From positions 44,564-97,671 of the forward strand of contig MIBE01000026.1 of the NCBI GenBank assembly GCA_001829415.1: 53,108 bases of DNA, given 5' to 3'. How positions within the stretch are numbered: position 1 is the stretch's first letter; each line of letters begins with the position of its first letter. Below are positions 33,899-41,805 of this stretch, in pieces. A program made the translations under genes and the position numbers. This DNA comes from Spirochaetes bacterium GWF1_51_8 (GTDB taxonomy: Bacteria > Spirochaetota > Brevinematia > Brevinematales > GWF1-51-8). The notes beneath the pieces are model-generated. The model had not been told where the DNA came from, made no database searches, and was given only the letters and a program-made list of their open reading frames with translations.

Positions 33899-36772
33899 TT
33901 ATACACCCAATTTGTCGAGTATTTTTACATAAAGGTCGTAGTATTCCGACTGCGAGAACTGTTTGATCTTGTCTTCGGGAAGATTTTCAAGCAGGGTGTC
34001 GAGATACTTCAGTATCTTTTTGACTTCGCCCTTAGTATCGTCGCTTAGCGCGGTCACCTTTTCTTCGATGATCTGAGATTTTCTTTCATGTGAAAGATGG
34101 ATATCTTCATCGGCGATAGTATCGGATTCGGCGGAACTTTCCATCGAGTAGGGGATATCCGATAGCATGGCTTCGCCCTGAATGCCGGACTGGATTTCAT
34201 TCAGTTCGTCAAGCGCGATCTCGACATGTTCATCGGAGGAAATAACCGGTTCTTCGGCGAATTCCTCGTCGATCTCCGTCTGGGGTTCCGGTTCCGGTTC
34301 CGGTTCCGGCTCGGGTTCGGGTTCTGTCGGGACGCCGGGCTCGTCGATGTTGACCGAATCGAACTCCGATTCCTGGATCCCCTCGAACTCTTCGGCTTCT
34401 TCGATCTTCGCGATCTCCTCGAAGTCGTTCTGGGACATCTCTATTTCTTCCTCGAGCGGAACCATCTCGACCGACGGGCCGGACTTCTCGGCTTCTTCGG
34501 TAGTGACTAAGGTACGCTGAGGCGTTTTCTCCAATTCATGCGGGTGCGGCGCGGCCTGCGCGGCCGACTCGGGCATTGCTTCGACTTCCGAGATAGAATC
34601 GAACGTAACGGGTTCATCGAAGGTCATTTCCAACGGAGGCTCTTCGATCTCCAAAGGCGGTTCTTCCATACCGGTCGTTTCTTCGACAGCGGGAGTTTCC
34701 TGAACAGCGGCCGATTCGGCCTCGGAGATTTCTTCGAATTCAAACGATGAGGGTATCGAGGAACTGAGATCGCTGCTGTCGAAAACGATCTCGTCGGTCG
34801 GCGTATCTAACGGTTCGAACATTGGCTCTTCATAAACGGGCGCTTCGGAGGACGCCGCTTCCGGTGCGGGAGCGGATTCGGGTTCGGTTATATCGATAAC
34901 ATCATGGATTTCCTGTACTTCTTTCACCCCGGGCTCGACAGGCGATTCCGCGGCCGATTGAGGAAGCTCCTCAGGCATCGTGATATCATTGCTGGAGATA
35001 ATCAGCGGCTCATCGGGTAGAATAGGGGATTCCATCATCTGGAACTCCGGCTCTTCATGTACCGTCGAGAGCTGGATAGGTGTCTCTTCGACTTCCGGTT
35101 CGGTCACCGCGTCCATAGCGGAGGGTGTTTCAAGTGCGGTATCCATTCCCATGGGAACATCTTCGGATACCGGTTCAGATACTGCTTCCATAGAGACAGG
35201 TGTTTCGAACGAAGTATCGATTTCCATCGGTATGTCTTCGGCCGCCGGTTCGGATACTGCGTCCATGGTGAAAGGAGTTTCGAGGCCGGTATCCATTTCA
35301 AGAGGCATCTCTTCGGATATAGGTTCGGACACCGTGTCAACAGCGATAGGTGTTTCGAGCGAGAGGGTTTCCGAAGGTATTTCTTCAAGTTCAGGCTCGG
35401 CTCCGGCATCGAATGAGAGATTGTCGAACTGCGCCGGTGTTTCGAGACTAAGCTCATCCTCGGTGGCGGGTTCGGCGGTTATTTCATTGACTGTGATTTC
35501 CTGCGGTTCTTCGATCATCAACTCAAGGCCTTCTTCTTCCTCGTTCAGGTCGGTGACAGGTTCCAGAGGAGGCTGAAAGTCGTCCATCGGCTTGGTTTCG
35601 AAACTCGAAATCTCCATCGAGGCAGGCGCTTCGAGCTCTATTGTTTCCGTATCGAAATCGTGAGCGATATCGAGCATCGGTGCGTCTTCGGCAAACGGTT
35701 CCTCGAGTGTGACTTCGACCAACTCCTCTTCGACTATGGGGATAGATGCGCCGGTATCCGCCGGTTCTTCGGATCCGAAGGATTCGGGAGCGGCGACTCC
35801 GGCCATCTCTTCCGTCTCTTCGGAAACTTCGATATTATTCAGTTCATCCATCGAAAGCGCGATAGGGCCGTCGTCCTCGTCATCGCTGATATTGGTCACT
35901 GCGGAGAGATCGAGGTCGAGCTCGGGAATATCGTCTTCGATCTTCGGACGGATTTCCTCGGTGGGTTCGGACGTAAAGACTATTTCCTTTTCCTGAGTTT
36001 GTTCATCGTCTATATTGAGTTCGAAGTTTTCGTCATTGACACCGTTAAGATCGATAGGGGTTGAAACCTGTTCCACCGGAATTGTCTCGACAGGTGTTTC
36101 TTCTATCTCGGTAGGAGCGTCTTCCATCGTGTGCGGTTCATCGATAAGTTCGATACCGCCGATCGAATCGTCGGACTTTAGCTGGGATTCGCCGGAGTTA
36201 TCGATAATCCGGTCAAGATCGCTTCCGTTGATGGAAATGATCTCGTTATTATCAGCCTCGAAGACATAAGCGTCTTTGAGAGCGTTCGATTGATTGAACA
36301 AACGGTCGTCCTCGGAAGGAACGGGGAGGGGCTCGTCCTGCGGAATTTCGGGTTCCGGAGTGACTTGAATAATCGAAAGGGTTTCGCTCGCGCCGAGGTT
36401 GGCGGGCGGAGCCTCTTCTTCGATCTCGGACTCTATCTCCATTTCCATCACGGGCTCAGGCATTTCGGGTATTTCAGCCGATTGAGGTTCGGAAACAGCC
36501 AGACCCGGCGAAGACGGGAAATCGGTCACCGGGGGCGTCTCGACCGATTCGTGAGTCTCGAAAACGATGTCCGAAGATGCCAGAGGAGTATTGAGATCGC
36601 CGGATGAATACTCGGTGAGTTTCACCTCGTTCAATTCCTCATTTGAAAAATCAGTCGAGTTATCGATATTCTGATCGTCGATATCGGATAGTTCGATATC
36701 GTCAAGAGTAATTTTCTCGATATTCATATCGATTTGAAGATCGTCGAAGATCTCGTTTTTCTCCAAAGACAT
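33899..36772 (-). CDS. Large acidic Glu/Pro-rich repeat protein (957 aa)
   Basis: Not recognised as a named family. It is 957 residues long, very rich in Glu, Pro, Ser, Thr and Ile, with no signal peptide or membrane helix, and is probably largely disordered. Four tandem 25-residue repeats (LETPxxxDxVSEP...) are encoded at 35060-35359, and an (EP)n run at 34283-34325. The last 50 residues form a helical domain (KILKYLDTLLENLPEDKIKQ, then a Tyr/Leu segment) that looks like the conserved C-terminal helix pair I associate with spirochaete proteins. ATG 36772 follows GGGGAAAAAG. Between fliS and the GAF gene in a tight operon, a scaffold role is inferred. Confidence 0.7.
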   Translation of the reverse strand: MSLEKNEIFDDLQIDMNIEKITLDDIELSDIDDQNIDNSTDFSNEELNEVKLTEYSSGDLNTPLASSDIVFETHESVETPPVTDFPSSPGLAVSEPQSAEIPEMPEPVMEMEIESEIEEEAPPANLGASETLSIIQVTPEPEIPQDEPLPVPSEDDRLFNQSNALKDAYVFEADNNEIISINGSDLDRIIDNSGESQLKSDDSIGGIELIDEPHTMEDAPTEIEETPVETIPVEQVSTPIDLNGVNDENFELNIDDEQTQEKEIVFTSEPTEEIRPKIEDDIPELDLDLSAVTNISDDEDDGPIALSMDELNNIEVSEETEEMAGVAAPESFGSEEPADTGASIPIVEEELVEVTLEEPFAEDAPMLDIAHDFDTETIELEAPASMEISSFETKPMDDFQPPLEPVTDLNEEEEGLELMIEEPQEITVNEITAEPATEDELSLETPAQFDNLSFDAGAEPELEEIPSETLSLETPIAVDTVSEPISEEMPLEMDTGLETPFTMDAVSEPAAEDIPMEIDTSFETPVSMEAVSEPVSEDVPMGMDTALETPSAMDAVTEPEVEETPIQLSTVHEEPEFQMMESPILPDEPLIISSNDITMPEELPQSAAESPVEPGVKEVQEIHDVIDITEPESAPAPEAASSEAPVYEEPMFEPLDTPTDEIVFDSSDLSSSIPSSFEFEEISEAESAAVQETPAVEETTGMEEPPLEIEEPPLEMTFDEPVTFDSISEVEAMPESAAQAAPHPHELEKTPQRTLVTTEEAEKSGPSVEMVPLEEEIEMSQNDFEEIAKIEEAEEFEGIQESEFDSVNIDEPGVPTEPEPEPEPEPEPEPQTEIDEEFAEEPVISSDEHVEIALDELNEIQSGIQGEAMLSDIPYSMESSAESDTIADEDIHLSHERKSQIIEEKVTALSDDTKGEVKKILKYLDTLLENLPEDKIKQFSQSEYYDLYVKILDKLGV
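34283..34325. repeat. Hexanucleotide (GGTTCC) repeat encoding Glu-Pro dipeptides
   Basis: About seven copies of a GGTTCC/GGTTCG-like hexamer give an (EP)7 run in the acidic protein. In-frame slippage would only change the length. Confidence 0.8.
35060..35359. repeat. Four 75-base tandem repeats in the acidic-protein gene
   Basis: Units run 35285-35359, 35210-35284, 35135-35209 and 35060-35134 and encode 25-residue copies beginning LETP or FETP, each with an SEP or TEP motif and an acidic tail. Copies diverge, so the array is old rather than recent. Confidence 0.85.
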
Positions 36773-36798
36773 CTTTTTCCCCAAAAAATATTATTGGT

Positions 36799-37212
36799 TT
36801 ACCCGGAAATATTCAGCCGCGATGAAGCCGTCGCCTTTGCGATCTCGGGCTTCTGGTTCCTTAAAAGAATATCCCACGCTTCTTTCAGCGTATTGAGCAA
36901 GCGTACGACTTCGTCAATGATATCTTTATTCTTCTGCAAATTAGCTTCCAATAGACGCCTGTTCATATAGATATACAGGCTATAGAGGTTGTGCGCGATC
37001 TCGCCTGCTTCGAAATTGAGTGAGGTGATCAGCTCCGAGACTATGTCCTGCGCCTTGATGATATTGTTATTCACAATATCGAGTCTGCGCTGGGCTAAAG
37101 CATCCGATGCGGTATTCAGAAATTTGATCGCGCCGGAATACAGCATTACAACGAGCTTAAGTCCGCTCGCGGTCTCGATCTCGACTTCCCGGTAATTCTT
37201 ATACCCTTCCAT
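36799..37212 (-). CDS. fliS: Flagellar export chaperone FliS
   Basis: The 137-residue all-helical chaperone binds the C-terminal helices of flagellin and prevents early polymerisation. It shows the family start (YREVEIETASGLKLVVMLYSGAI in parts: ETASGLKLVVMLYSGAIKFL), the middle NNNIIKAQDIVSELITSLNF, and YSLYIYMNRRLLEANL. It is the first gene of the run fliS - acidic protein - GAF/GGDEF - FapA-like, 26 bases before the acidic protein. No fliD or flagellin gene is in the window, so it is separated from the usual fliD-fliS pair. A sigma-28-like promoter lies upstream. Confidence 0.93.
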   Translation of the reverse strand: MEGYKNYREVEIETASGLKLVVMLYSGAIKFLNTASDALAQRRLDIVNNNIIKAQDIVSELITSLNFEAGEIAHNLYSLYIYMNRRLLEANLQKNKDIIDEVVRLLNTLKEAWDILLRNQKPEIAKATASSRLNISG

Positions 37213-37248
37213 GGCAGAACCCTCGCTGAAAAAAACATTTCTATTATT

Positions 37249-37275
37249 AAATCGGCATAAAGGAGTGTATCCTTA
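37249..37275 (-). promoter_or_regulatory. Candidate sigma-28 (FliA) promoter for fliS
   Basis: On the minus strand TAAG (37272-37275), exactly 15 bases, then GCCGATTT (37249-37256), 37 bases before the fliS ATG. The flagellar consensus is TAAA-N15-GCCGATAA. The remainder of the gap 37213-37503 holds a CCGCCGA/TCGGCGG hairpin (37324-37340) of unknown use and the slipin terminator. Confidence 0.5.
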
Positions 37276-37469
37276 AGAGAAGTTCTCTTCGTGAAAAATA
37301 TTATTTTGAGTCACTTCTCATTCCCGCCGAATCTCGGCGGTAATCCCACATTCGATAGTGCAAAGAAGATCAAAGATGCGGGACAAGGAAGCGACCATCG
37401 GGCGTAATATAAAGAAATATCATCATTAATGTAATAAATGTTAACTGTGTGTAGAACCGCCCGTATTAA

Positions 37470-37497
37470 AACATGGAAAGGCAGGGTTGCCCCTGCC
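37470..37497 (-). terminator. Intrinsic terminator after the slipin gene
   Basis: Minus-strand stem GGCAGGG/CCCTGCC (37480-37497, 7 bp, loop GCAA) followed by TTTCC and further T residues. It lies 6 bases after the slipin stop. Confidence 0.6.
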
Positions 37498-37503
37498 CTT
37501 ACC

Positions 37504-38241
37504 CTATTTCATGAACATTTTAAACATTTCAATCGGCACGGGGAAGACGATAGTCGAAGCATTTTCCGCGGATATTTCATTCAGGGTCTGCAAATAACGG
37601 AGCTGAATAGTAACAGGTTCCTTAGCCATGCACTGGGCGGCCTGGAGAAGTTTTTCCGACGCTTCGAGTTCGCCGCTTGCGGCGATGATCTTTGCGCGTC
37701 TTTCGCGTTCCGCTTCAGCCTGTTTTGCCATCGCGCGCTTCATTTCCTCAGGAAGGTCGACATGCTTGATTTCGACAGCGGAAACCTTTATCCCCCACGG
37801 ATCGGTCGCGGCGTCGAGAATGGATTCAAGCTTTTCGTTGATCTTTTCACGGTGGGAAAGAAGTTCGTCCATGTCGAATTCACCGACTACGCTTCTCAGG
37901 GTTGTCTGCGCCATCTGGGAAGTGGCATAGGTGAAATCCTGTACTTCGATGATAGCTCTGTCGGGATAGATGACGCGGAAATAAACGACAGCGTTGACAT
38001 TCACTGAGATGTTATCACGGGTGATGACATCCTGAGGAGGAACGTCCATCGTGATCGTACGTGTCGTGACACGAGTGACCTGGTCGACACCGGGAATGAT
38101 AACCACAAAGCCCGGGCCCTTTACTTTATAAAACCGCCCGAAACGGAAAACCACCAGTCTCTCGTATTCCTTGACGATCTTTAGACTGGACAGAACGATA
38201 ATCAGGAAAATCGCGGCAACTGTAATGATTAACCACTCCAT
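37504..38241 (-). CDS. Slipin (stomatin/SPFH family)
   Basis: The 245-residue protein has one N-terminal membrane helix (about 3-22) and an SPFH domain with the slipin signatures [35 protein letters not shown] and [21 protein letters not shown] coiled-coil tail [17 protein letters not shown] follows. Slipins build ring or raft-like assemblies on the inner membrane and often pair with an NfeD-type protease; no NfeD gene is near. It has its own promoter at 38272-38300 and a terminator after it, so it is a single-gene unit between two operons. A function beyond membrane organisation is not shown. Confidence 0.92.
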   Translation of the reverse strand: MEWLIITVAAIFLIIVLSSLKIVKEYERLVVFRFGRFYKVKGPGFVVIIPGVDQVTRVTTRTITMDVPPQDVITRDNISVNVNAVVYFRVIYPDRAIIEVQDFTYATSQMAQTTLRSVVGEFDMDELLSHREKINEKLESILDAATDPWGIKVSAVEIKHVDLPEEMKRAMAKQAEAERERRAKIIAASGELEASEKLLQAAQCMAKEPVTIQLRYLQTLNEISAENASTIVFPVPIEMFKMFMK

Positions 38242-38271
38242 TTTTCCCTCCTGGAGAATAGCATTTTTTAT

Positions 38272-38300
38272 ATCATATCGCTCTTTAAATTTTTAGTCAA
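38272..38300 (-). promoter_or_regulatory. Predicted sigma-70 promoter for the slipin gene
   Basis: Minus-strand TTGACT (38295-38300), 17 bases and TATGAT (38272-38277), 31 bases before the ATG at 38241. Confidence 0.65.
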
Positions 38301-38317
38301 CTTTGAATTGCAAGTTT

Positions 38318-39577
38318 TTATCGGGAATCCGCGGCCTCTTTATCAGGGTCGAGAAGGTCGAAAACATTCTCCTGAAAATGCTTTTCAACTATTATGTTCA
38401 GCTCCTTCATGACATAGCTGAACTGTGGATTGTGGAGAGTCTCGGTGATGGTAGGGTCTTTTATCCCGAGGATGTTATTGATTATCATACCGAGATTCTG
38501 TTTGACAGGCTCGTGATACGGGATATAGCCCCGTTCGTCCGTTTTCAGAATGAGCTTCCTGTCGATCAGAGAAACGATGGAGCGGAAGATCAGTTCCGGA
38601 TCGAATTCCGGGAATCTCGCCTTGATCGCTTCGCTGTGAAGATTTTCCTTTTCATCCAGATAGTTTTTCACGATGTAGAAGAACACCCCGAGTTCTATCA
38701 CAAAAAGGTTCTTTTCATCGAAATTGCTTTCTTCAAGAAGCGGCGGGTATTGGATGTAGTACGAGATTTCCGCTCCTATCAGAATAGTGATCCAGATGAG
38801 ATAGATCCAGAACAGGAAGATAGGCAGGATCGCGAGCGCGCCGTAGATCTTCTCGTAGTTCAGGCGGGAGGTGATCTCACTGAAATAGTTCCTGAGTATC
38901 TCATAACAGAATCCCGAGAACAACGCGCCGCCGAGAGCCGCGCGGATTTTTACCTTATGGAACGGCATCACGAAGTACATCAGGAACATGAGCGCGGTAT
39001 TCAAAAGGAAAGAAGTCGTGAATCCGATCAGTCCCGCGAGCACTGGGTAGGTGATCGCGTAATCCTTCATGAACTCGGTGATATAGAACGACGCGCCGAG
39101 GAATACCGGCCCTAACGTCAGCACAGTCCAGTAGTTGATGACAGAACGGACGAAACCGCGTCGTTTCTTCTCCTGCCATATTTTATTGAGAAAGTTCTCC
39201 AACGCGACCAGAAGGAACACCCCCGCGAGCAGGACTCCGATGATACTCAGGGCGTTCATCGCCTGTACGTTTTTGGAAAACTCCTCGATATACTGTTCGA
39301 GGACTTCCGCCTGCGAGGGAATAAAACGGTCGAAGACGAATTGCTTGATGCTCTTTTCCACGCCCTGAAACGCTTCCATCGATGTGATTATCGCGAAGAC
39401 GAGGGTGAAAAGCGGAACCATCGAGAGGAGCGTATTGAATGTCAGCGCTGAGGCGCCCTGTACGCACAGGTCGTCGTTAAACTTGCGGTAGATGATCGAG
39501 AACAGCCGGCCGGCCTTTCGGAAGAACCTCATGGCCTTTTCGAGGAACAGGTTTAACGGCGCGCTTTGTTTTCCCAT
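38318..39577 (-). CDS. YihY/BrkB-family inner-membrane protein
   Basis: The 419-residue protein has the YihY (BrkB; formerly misnamed RNase BN) membrane domain in its first 285 residues, with about six helices. Signatures include ASALTFNTLLSMVPLFTLVF, AVENFLNKIWQ-like VALENFLNKIWQEKKRRG, and FLFWIYLIWITILIGAEISY. The C-terminal 130 residues (about 290-419) are soluble and look like a winged-helix domain (ARFPEFDPELIFRSIVSLID), as in several family members. The transport or lipid role is not established. Its start overlaps the end of pdxA by 25 bases; the first 15 residues could be skipped in favour of a Met at 39532. Confidence 0.87.
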   Translation of the reverse strand: MGKQSAPLNLFLEKAMRFFRKAGRLFSIIYRKFNDDLCVQGASALTFNTLLSMVPLFTLVFAIITSMEAFQGVEKSIKQFVFDRFIPSQAEVLEQYIEEFSKNVQAMNALSIIGVLLAGVFLLVALENFLNKIWQEKKRRGFVRSVINYWTVLTLGPVFLGASFYITEFMKDYAITYPVLAGLIGFTTSFLLNTALMFLMYFVMPFHKVKIRAALGGALFSGFCYEILRNYFSEITSRLNYEKIYGALAILPIFLFWIYLIWITILIGAEISYYIQYPPLLEESNFDEKNLFVIELGVFFYIVKNYLDEKENLHSEAIKARFPEFDPELIFRSIVSLIDRKLILKTDERGYIPYHEPVKQNLGMIINNILGIKDPTITETLHNPQFSYVMKELNIIVEKHFQENVFDLLDPDKEAADSR

Positions 39578-40530
39578 AACGTATCCGCCTTTATGAGTAA
39601 TTCGATAGCGTTATCCATACTGCTTTCGTCCGCGATGCCCTTCCCGGCGATATCGAAGGCGGTACCGTGATCGGGCGATGTGCGGAGGAATGGAAGGCCG
39701 AGGGTGACGTTCACCCCGTCCATAAAGTGAAGCATCTTGAACGGCGCGAGTCCCTGGTCGTGATACATCGCCACCACCATATCGTATTCGCCGAGTCTGG
39801 CATGGTGGAACACCGAGTCGGCGGGTAACGGCCCATGGATGTCGTAGCCCAACTTTTTATATTTTTCGACAGCCGGGGCGATCACAGACAAGTCTTCGCA
39901 CCCGAGATGCCCGTCTTCTCCCGCATGGGGATTGAGGCCGCAGACTGCTATATTATACTTTTCCTGATCGATGAGCCGGAAGAAATCCACCGCGTTCTTA
40001 AGCGCCGTTTCGATAGCCGCGGGAGTGATGAGGGCGGGGACGTCTTTCAGCGGGTGATGGATCGTGACAAGAATCACCTTCATATCCCGTGAGTAAAACA
40101 TCATACTGTATTCGCCGGCGCCGAACGATTCGGCGAGGTAGTCGGTATGCCCCCGGAAACCCCCGGTACCCGGGATGCCGGAACGGACGATCAGCGATTT
40201 CGAGACCGGGGCTGTGACGAGATGCCGGGCATGATTCGCTTTGATCAGTTCGACGGCGCGGCGGAGAAAGCAGAAGGACATCCCGCCGGAAGCGGCTGAA
40301 GGTGTCCCGGGCGAAAACCGGAATTCCAGCGAACAGTCTTCCGGTTCGATTGTTTCGAATGTACATGCGGAAAAAACAGGCGAAGAAAAATACTGATCGA
40401 ACGAGGCGGGCTCGCCGATGATGATGAAACGGCTGATGACTTCTTCGGGGAGTTTAGCGAGAGACTTGGATGCTACTTCGGGTGCGATACTGTTCGGGTC
40501 GCCGATTGTCAGCAGAAGCCTATTCTTCAC
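39553..40530 (-). CDS. pdxA: 4-hydroxythreonine-4-phosphate dehydrogenase
   Basis: The 325-residue enzyme catalyses an oxidation in DXP-dependent vitamin B6 synthesis, or a related reaction in the PdxA2 group. Metal-binding His residues are seen in GHTDYLAE, NPHAGEDGHLG and MYHDQGLAPFK. The substrate and dimer motifs VTAPVSK and LPFLRTSPDHGTAFDIAG are intact. The N-terminal GDPNSIAPEV differs from the common GDPAGIGPE. It starts with GTG at 40530, with no clear ribosome site, overlapping the bactofilin end by 11 bases, so it may rely on coupling. Confidence 0.93.
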   Translation of the reverse strand: MKNRLLLTIGDPNSIAPEVASKSLAKLPEEVISRFIIIGEPASFDQYFSSPVFSACTFETIEPEDCSLEFRFSPGTPSAASGGMSFCFLRRAVELIKANHARHLVTAPVSKSLIVRSGIPGTGGFRGHTDYLAESFGAGEYSMMFYSRDMKVILVTIHHPLKDVPALITPAAIETALKNAVDFFRLIDQEKYNIAVCGLNPHAGEDGHLGCEDLSVIAPAVEKYKKLGYDIHGPLPADSVFHHARLGEYDMVVAMYHDQGLAPFKMLHFMDGVNVTLGLPFLRTSPDHGTAFDIAGKGIADESSMDNAIELLIKADTLWENKARR

Positions 40531-40912
40531 TATTATAGAGCTTGATAATAGTTTCTCTCGCGGGGTGAGTCATATCCGTGCTGATATGGCATTTCCCCTC
40601 GAGGATAACCCCGTTGTGGATTATTAATTCGGGGGTATGGATATCGCCGAGCATACGCGCGGTCGGGAGAAGCATGACGCGGGTGTGCGCCTGGATATTT
40701 CCGACAACCACTCCCTCGACGACTATCGAAGACGCGACGATATCGGTTTTTACCTTTCCGGTCTTTCCGACCTGAATCGTATCGACCTTCAATATCTGTC
40801 CTTCGAACTTTCCATTTATCTGTATTGTACCGTTGATGAGAAAACGTCCTTCAAAAAAAGACTTTTCTCCGATTATGTTCGTAGTCCTTGCTGGTAGGTT
40901 TGGAGTTGCCAT
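40520..40912 (-). CDS. Bactofilin
   Basis: The 130-residue protein is a bactofilin (DUF583), a nucleotide-free filament former that sits on the inner membrane and directs local peptidoglycan or motility structures. The beta-helix core spans about residues 18-115: FFEGRFLINGTIQINGKFEG, KVKTDIVASSIVVEGVVVGN and MLGDIHTPELIIHNGVILEG. Short disordered tails flank it, as is usual. Its start overlaps the stop of the previous gene as TAATG (40910-40914), so translation is coupled. In spirochaetes bactofilins help set cell shape; no M23 peptidase gene is adjacent here. Confidence 0.93.
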   Translation of the reverse strand: MATPNLPARTTNIIGEKSFFEGRFLINGTIQINGKFEGQILKVDTIQVGKTGKVKTDIVASSIVVEGVVVGNIQAHTRVMLLPTARMLGDIHTPELIIHNGVILEGKCHISTDMTHPARETIIKLYNSEE

Positions 40913-41739
40913 TATTCTTCCTCTATTTTCTTAATCTCAGGTATTTTGAGAAAATCAACAAATTCCTCGACAAACCGGTACAGGTCGAGCAGTCCTTCCT
41001 TCGCCGCCATTCCGTCGATACTCGCCTGCATCCCGCTGATCACTATAGGCTTATCAGGTTCCAGAAGCACCCTTTCGCCAAGCTTCTCCGCATCAAGGAT
41101 GCTCTCGATAAAATTATCGAGGCTATGCAGGAACTTGCCGGTGCGGATGATGACATCGCGGTATTGCTTACCCTGTATGGAAATAAGCCGTTCGCGGTAC
41201 TCTTTGTTGCCGCGCGCGGTTGCGTCGTCTATCTGCTCGAGCAGTTCGCCGTAACGCTGGATAAAACGGCTCGTCTCGTTGAACGCGGTAAAAAACTGGT
41301 CGCGCTGAAAAGCGTGGCCGTAGTCCAAACGAAGATTCTGTTCGCTGAGAAGGCCGAGGTACTCTTTTTCAAAAAACTGCATGTAGCTCCAGATTGCGTT
41401 GATCTCGGTATTGAATGAATGGGAGTTGAGGTTCACCACCGGAACATTGCGCAGGATCTTGTACTCGCCGATCCCTTTCCCGGAACTCGCCCCCGTGAGG
41501 TTGTTTTTCAACTCGTCGGGATCGATTTTATATTTTCTCAAGTCCGATTCCGTAAATAACCCGGCACGAAGTTTTTTATAATCGCGTTCCACTTCACGGA
41601 TAGCTTCCATGAGCTCGCTTTTTTTCTTTGCATCAGACGAGGAAGCTACTACCAATTCGAACTTTTTACGTGTCTGGTTCAATCGTTGTTCGATAAACGG
41701 TTTTGCGGATTCAATCAGCTCTTTTAAATCACGTTCCAT
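40912..41739 (-). CDS. Hypothetical coiled-coil protein, 275 aa
   Basis: Not recognised. The 275-residue protein is soluble and mostly helical. An N-terminal coiled coil (about 1-70, rich in Lys and Glu) precedes a central segment (GKGIGEYKILRNVPVVNLNSH at about 94) and two more helical stretches, ending FVDFLKIPEIKKIEEE. There is no signal or membrane helix. The ATG at 41739 has GAGGA about 9 bases upstream; a further ATG at 41757 has none. It is locked between fapA (66-base gap) and bactofilin (TAATG overlap), so it probably works with them. Confidence 0.65.
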   Translation of the reverse strand: MERDLKELIESAKPFIEQRLNQTRKKFELVVASSSDAKKKSELMEAIREVERDYKKLRAGLFTESDLRKYKIDPDELKNNLTGASSGKGIGEYKILRNVPVVNLNSHSFNTEINAIWSYMQFFEKEYLGLLSEQNLRLDYGHAFQRDQFFTAFNETSRFIQRYGELLEQIDDATARGNKEYRERLISIQGKQYRDVIIRTGKFLHSLDNFIESILDAEKLGERVLLEPDKPIVISGMQASIDGMAAKEGLLDLYRFVEEFVDFLKIPEIKKIEEE

Positions 41740-41805
41740 TGCAAAGCGTCCTCGCAAAACTAAACGTATAATATTTTAGCTGAATTACGAAAAAAAGGGA
41801 AATTA

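Noticed and set aside
34182-34520. Ser/Gly-rich open frames on the plus strand opposite the acidic protein
   Set aside because: They mirror Glu/Pro codons of the real gene and contain only low-complexity repeats.
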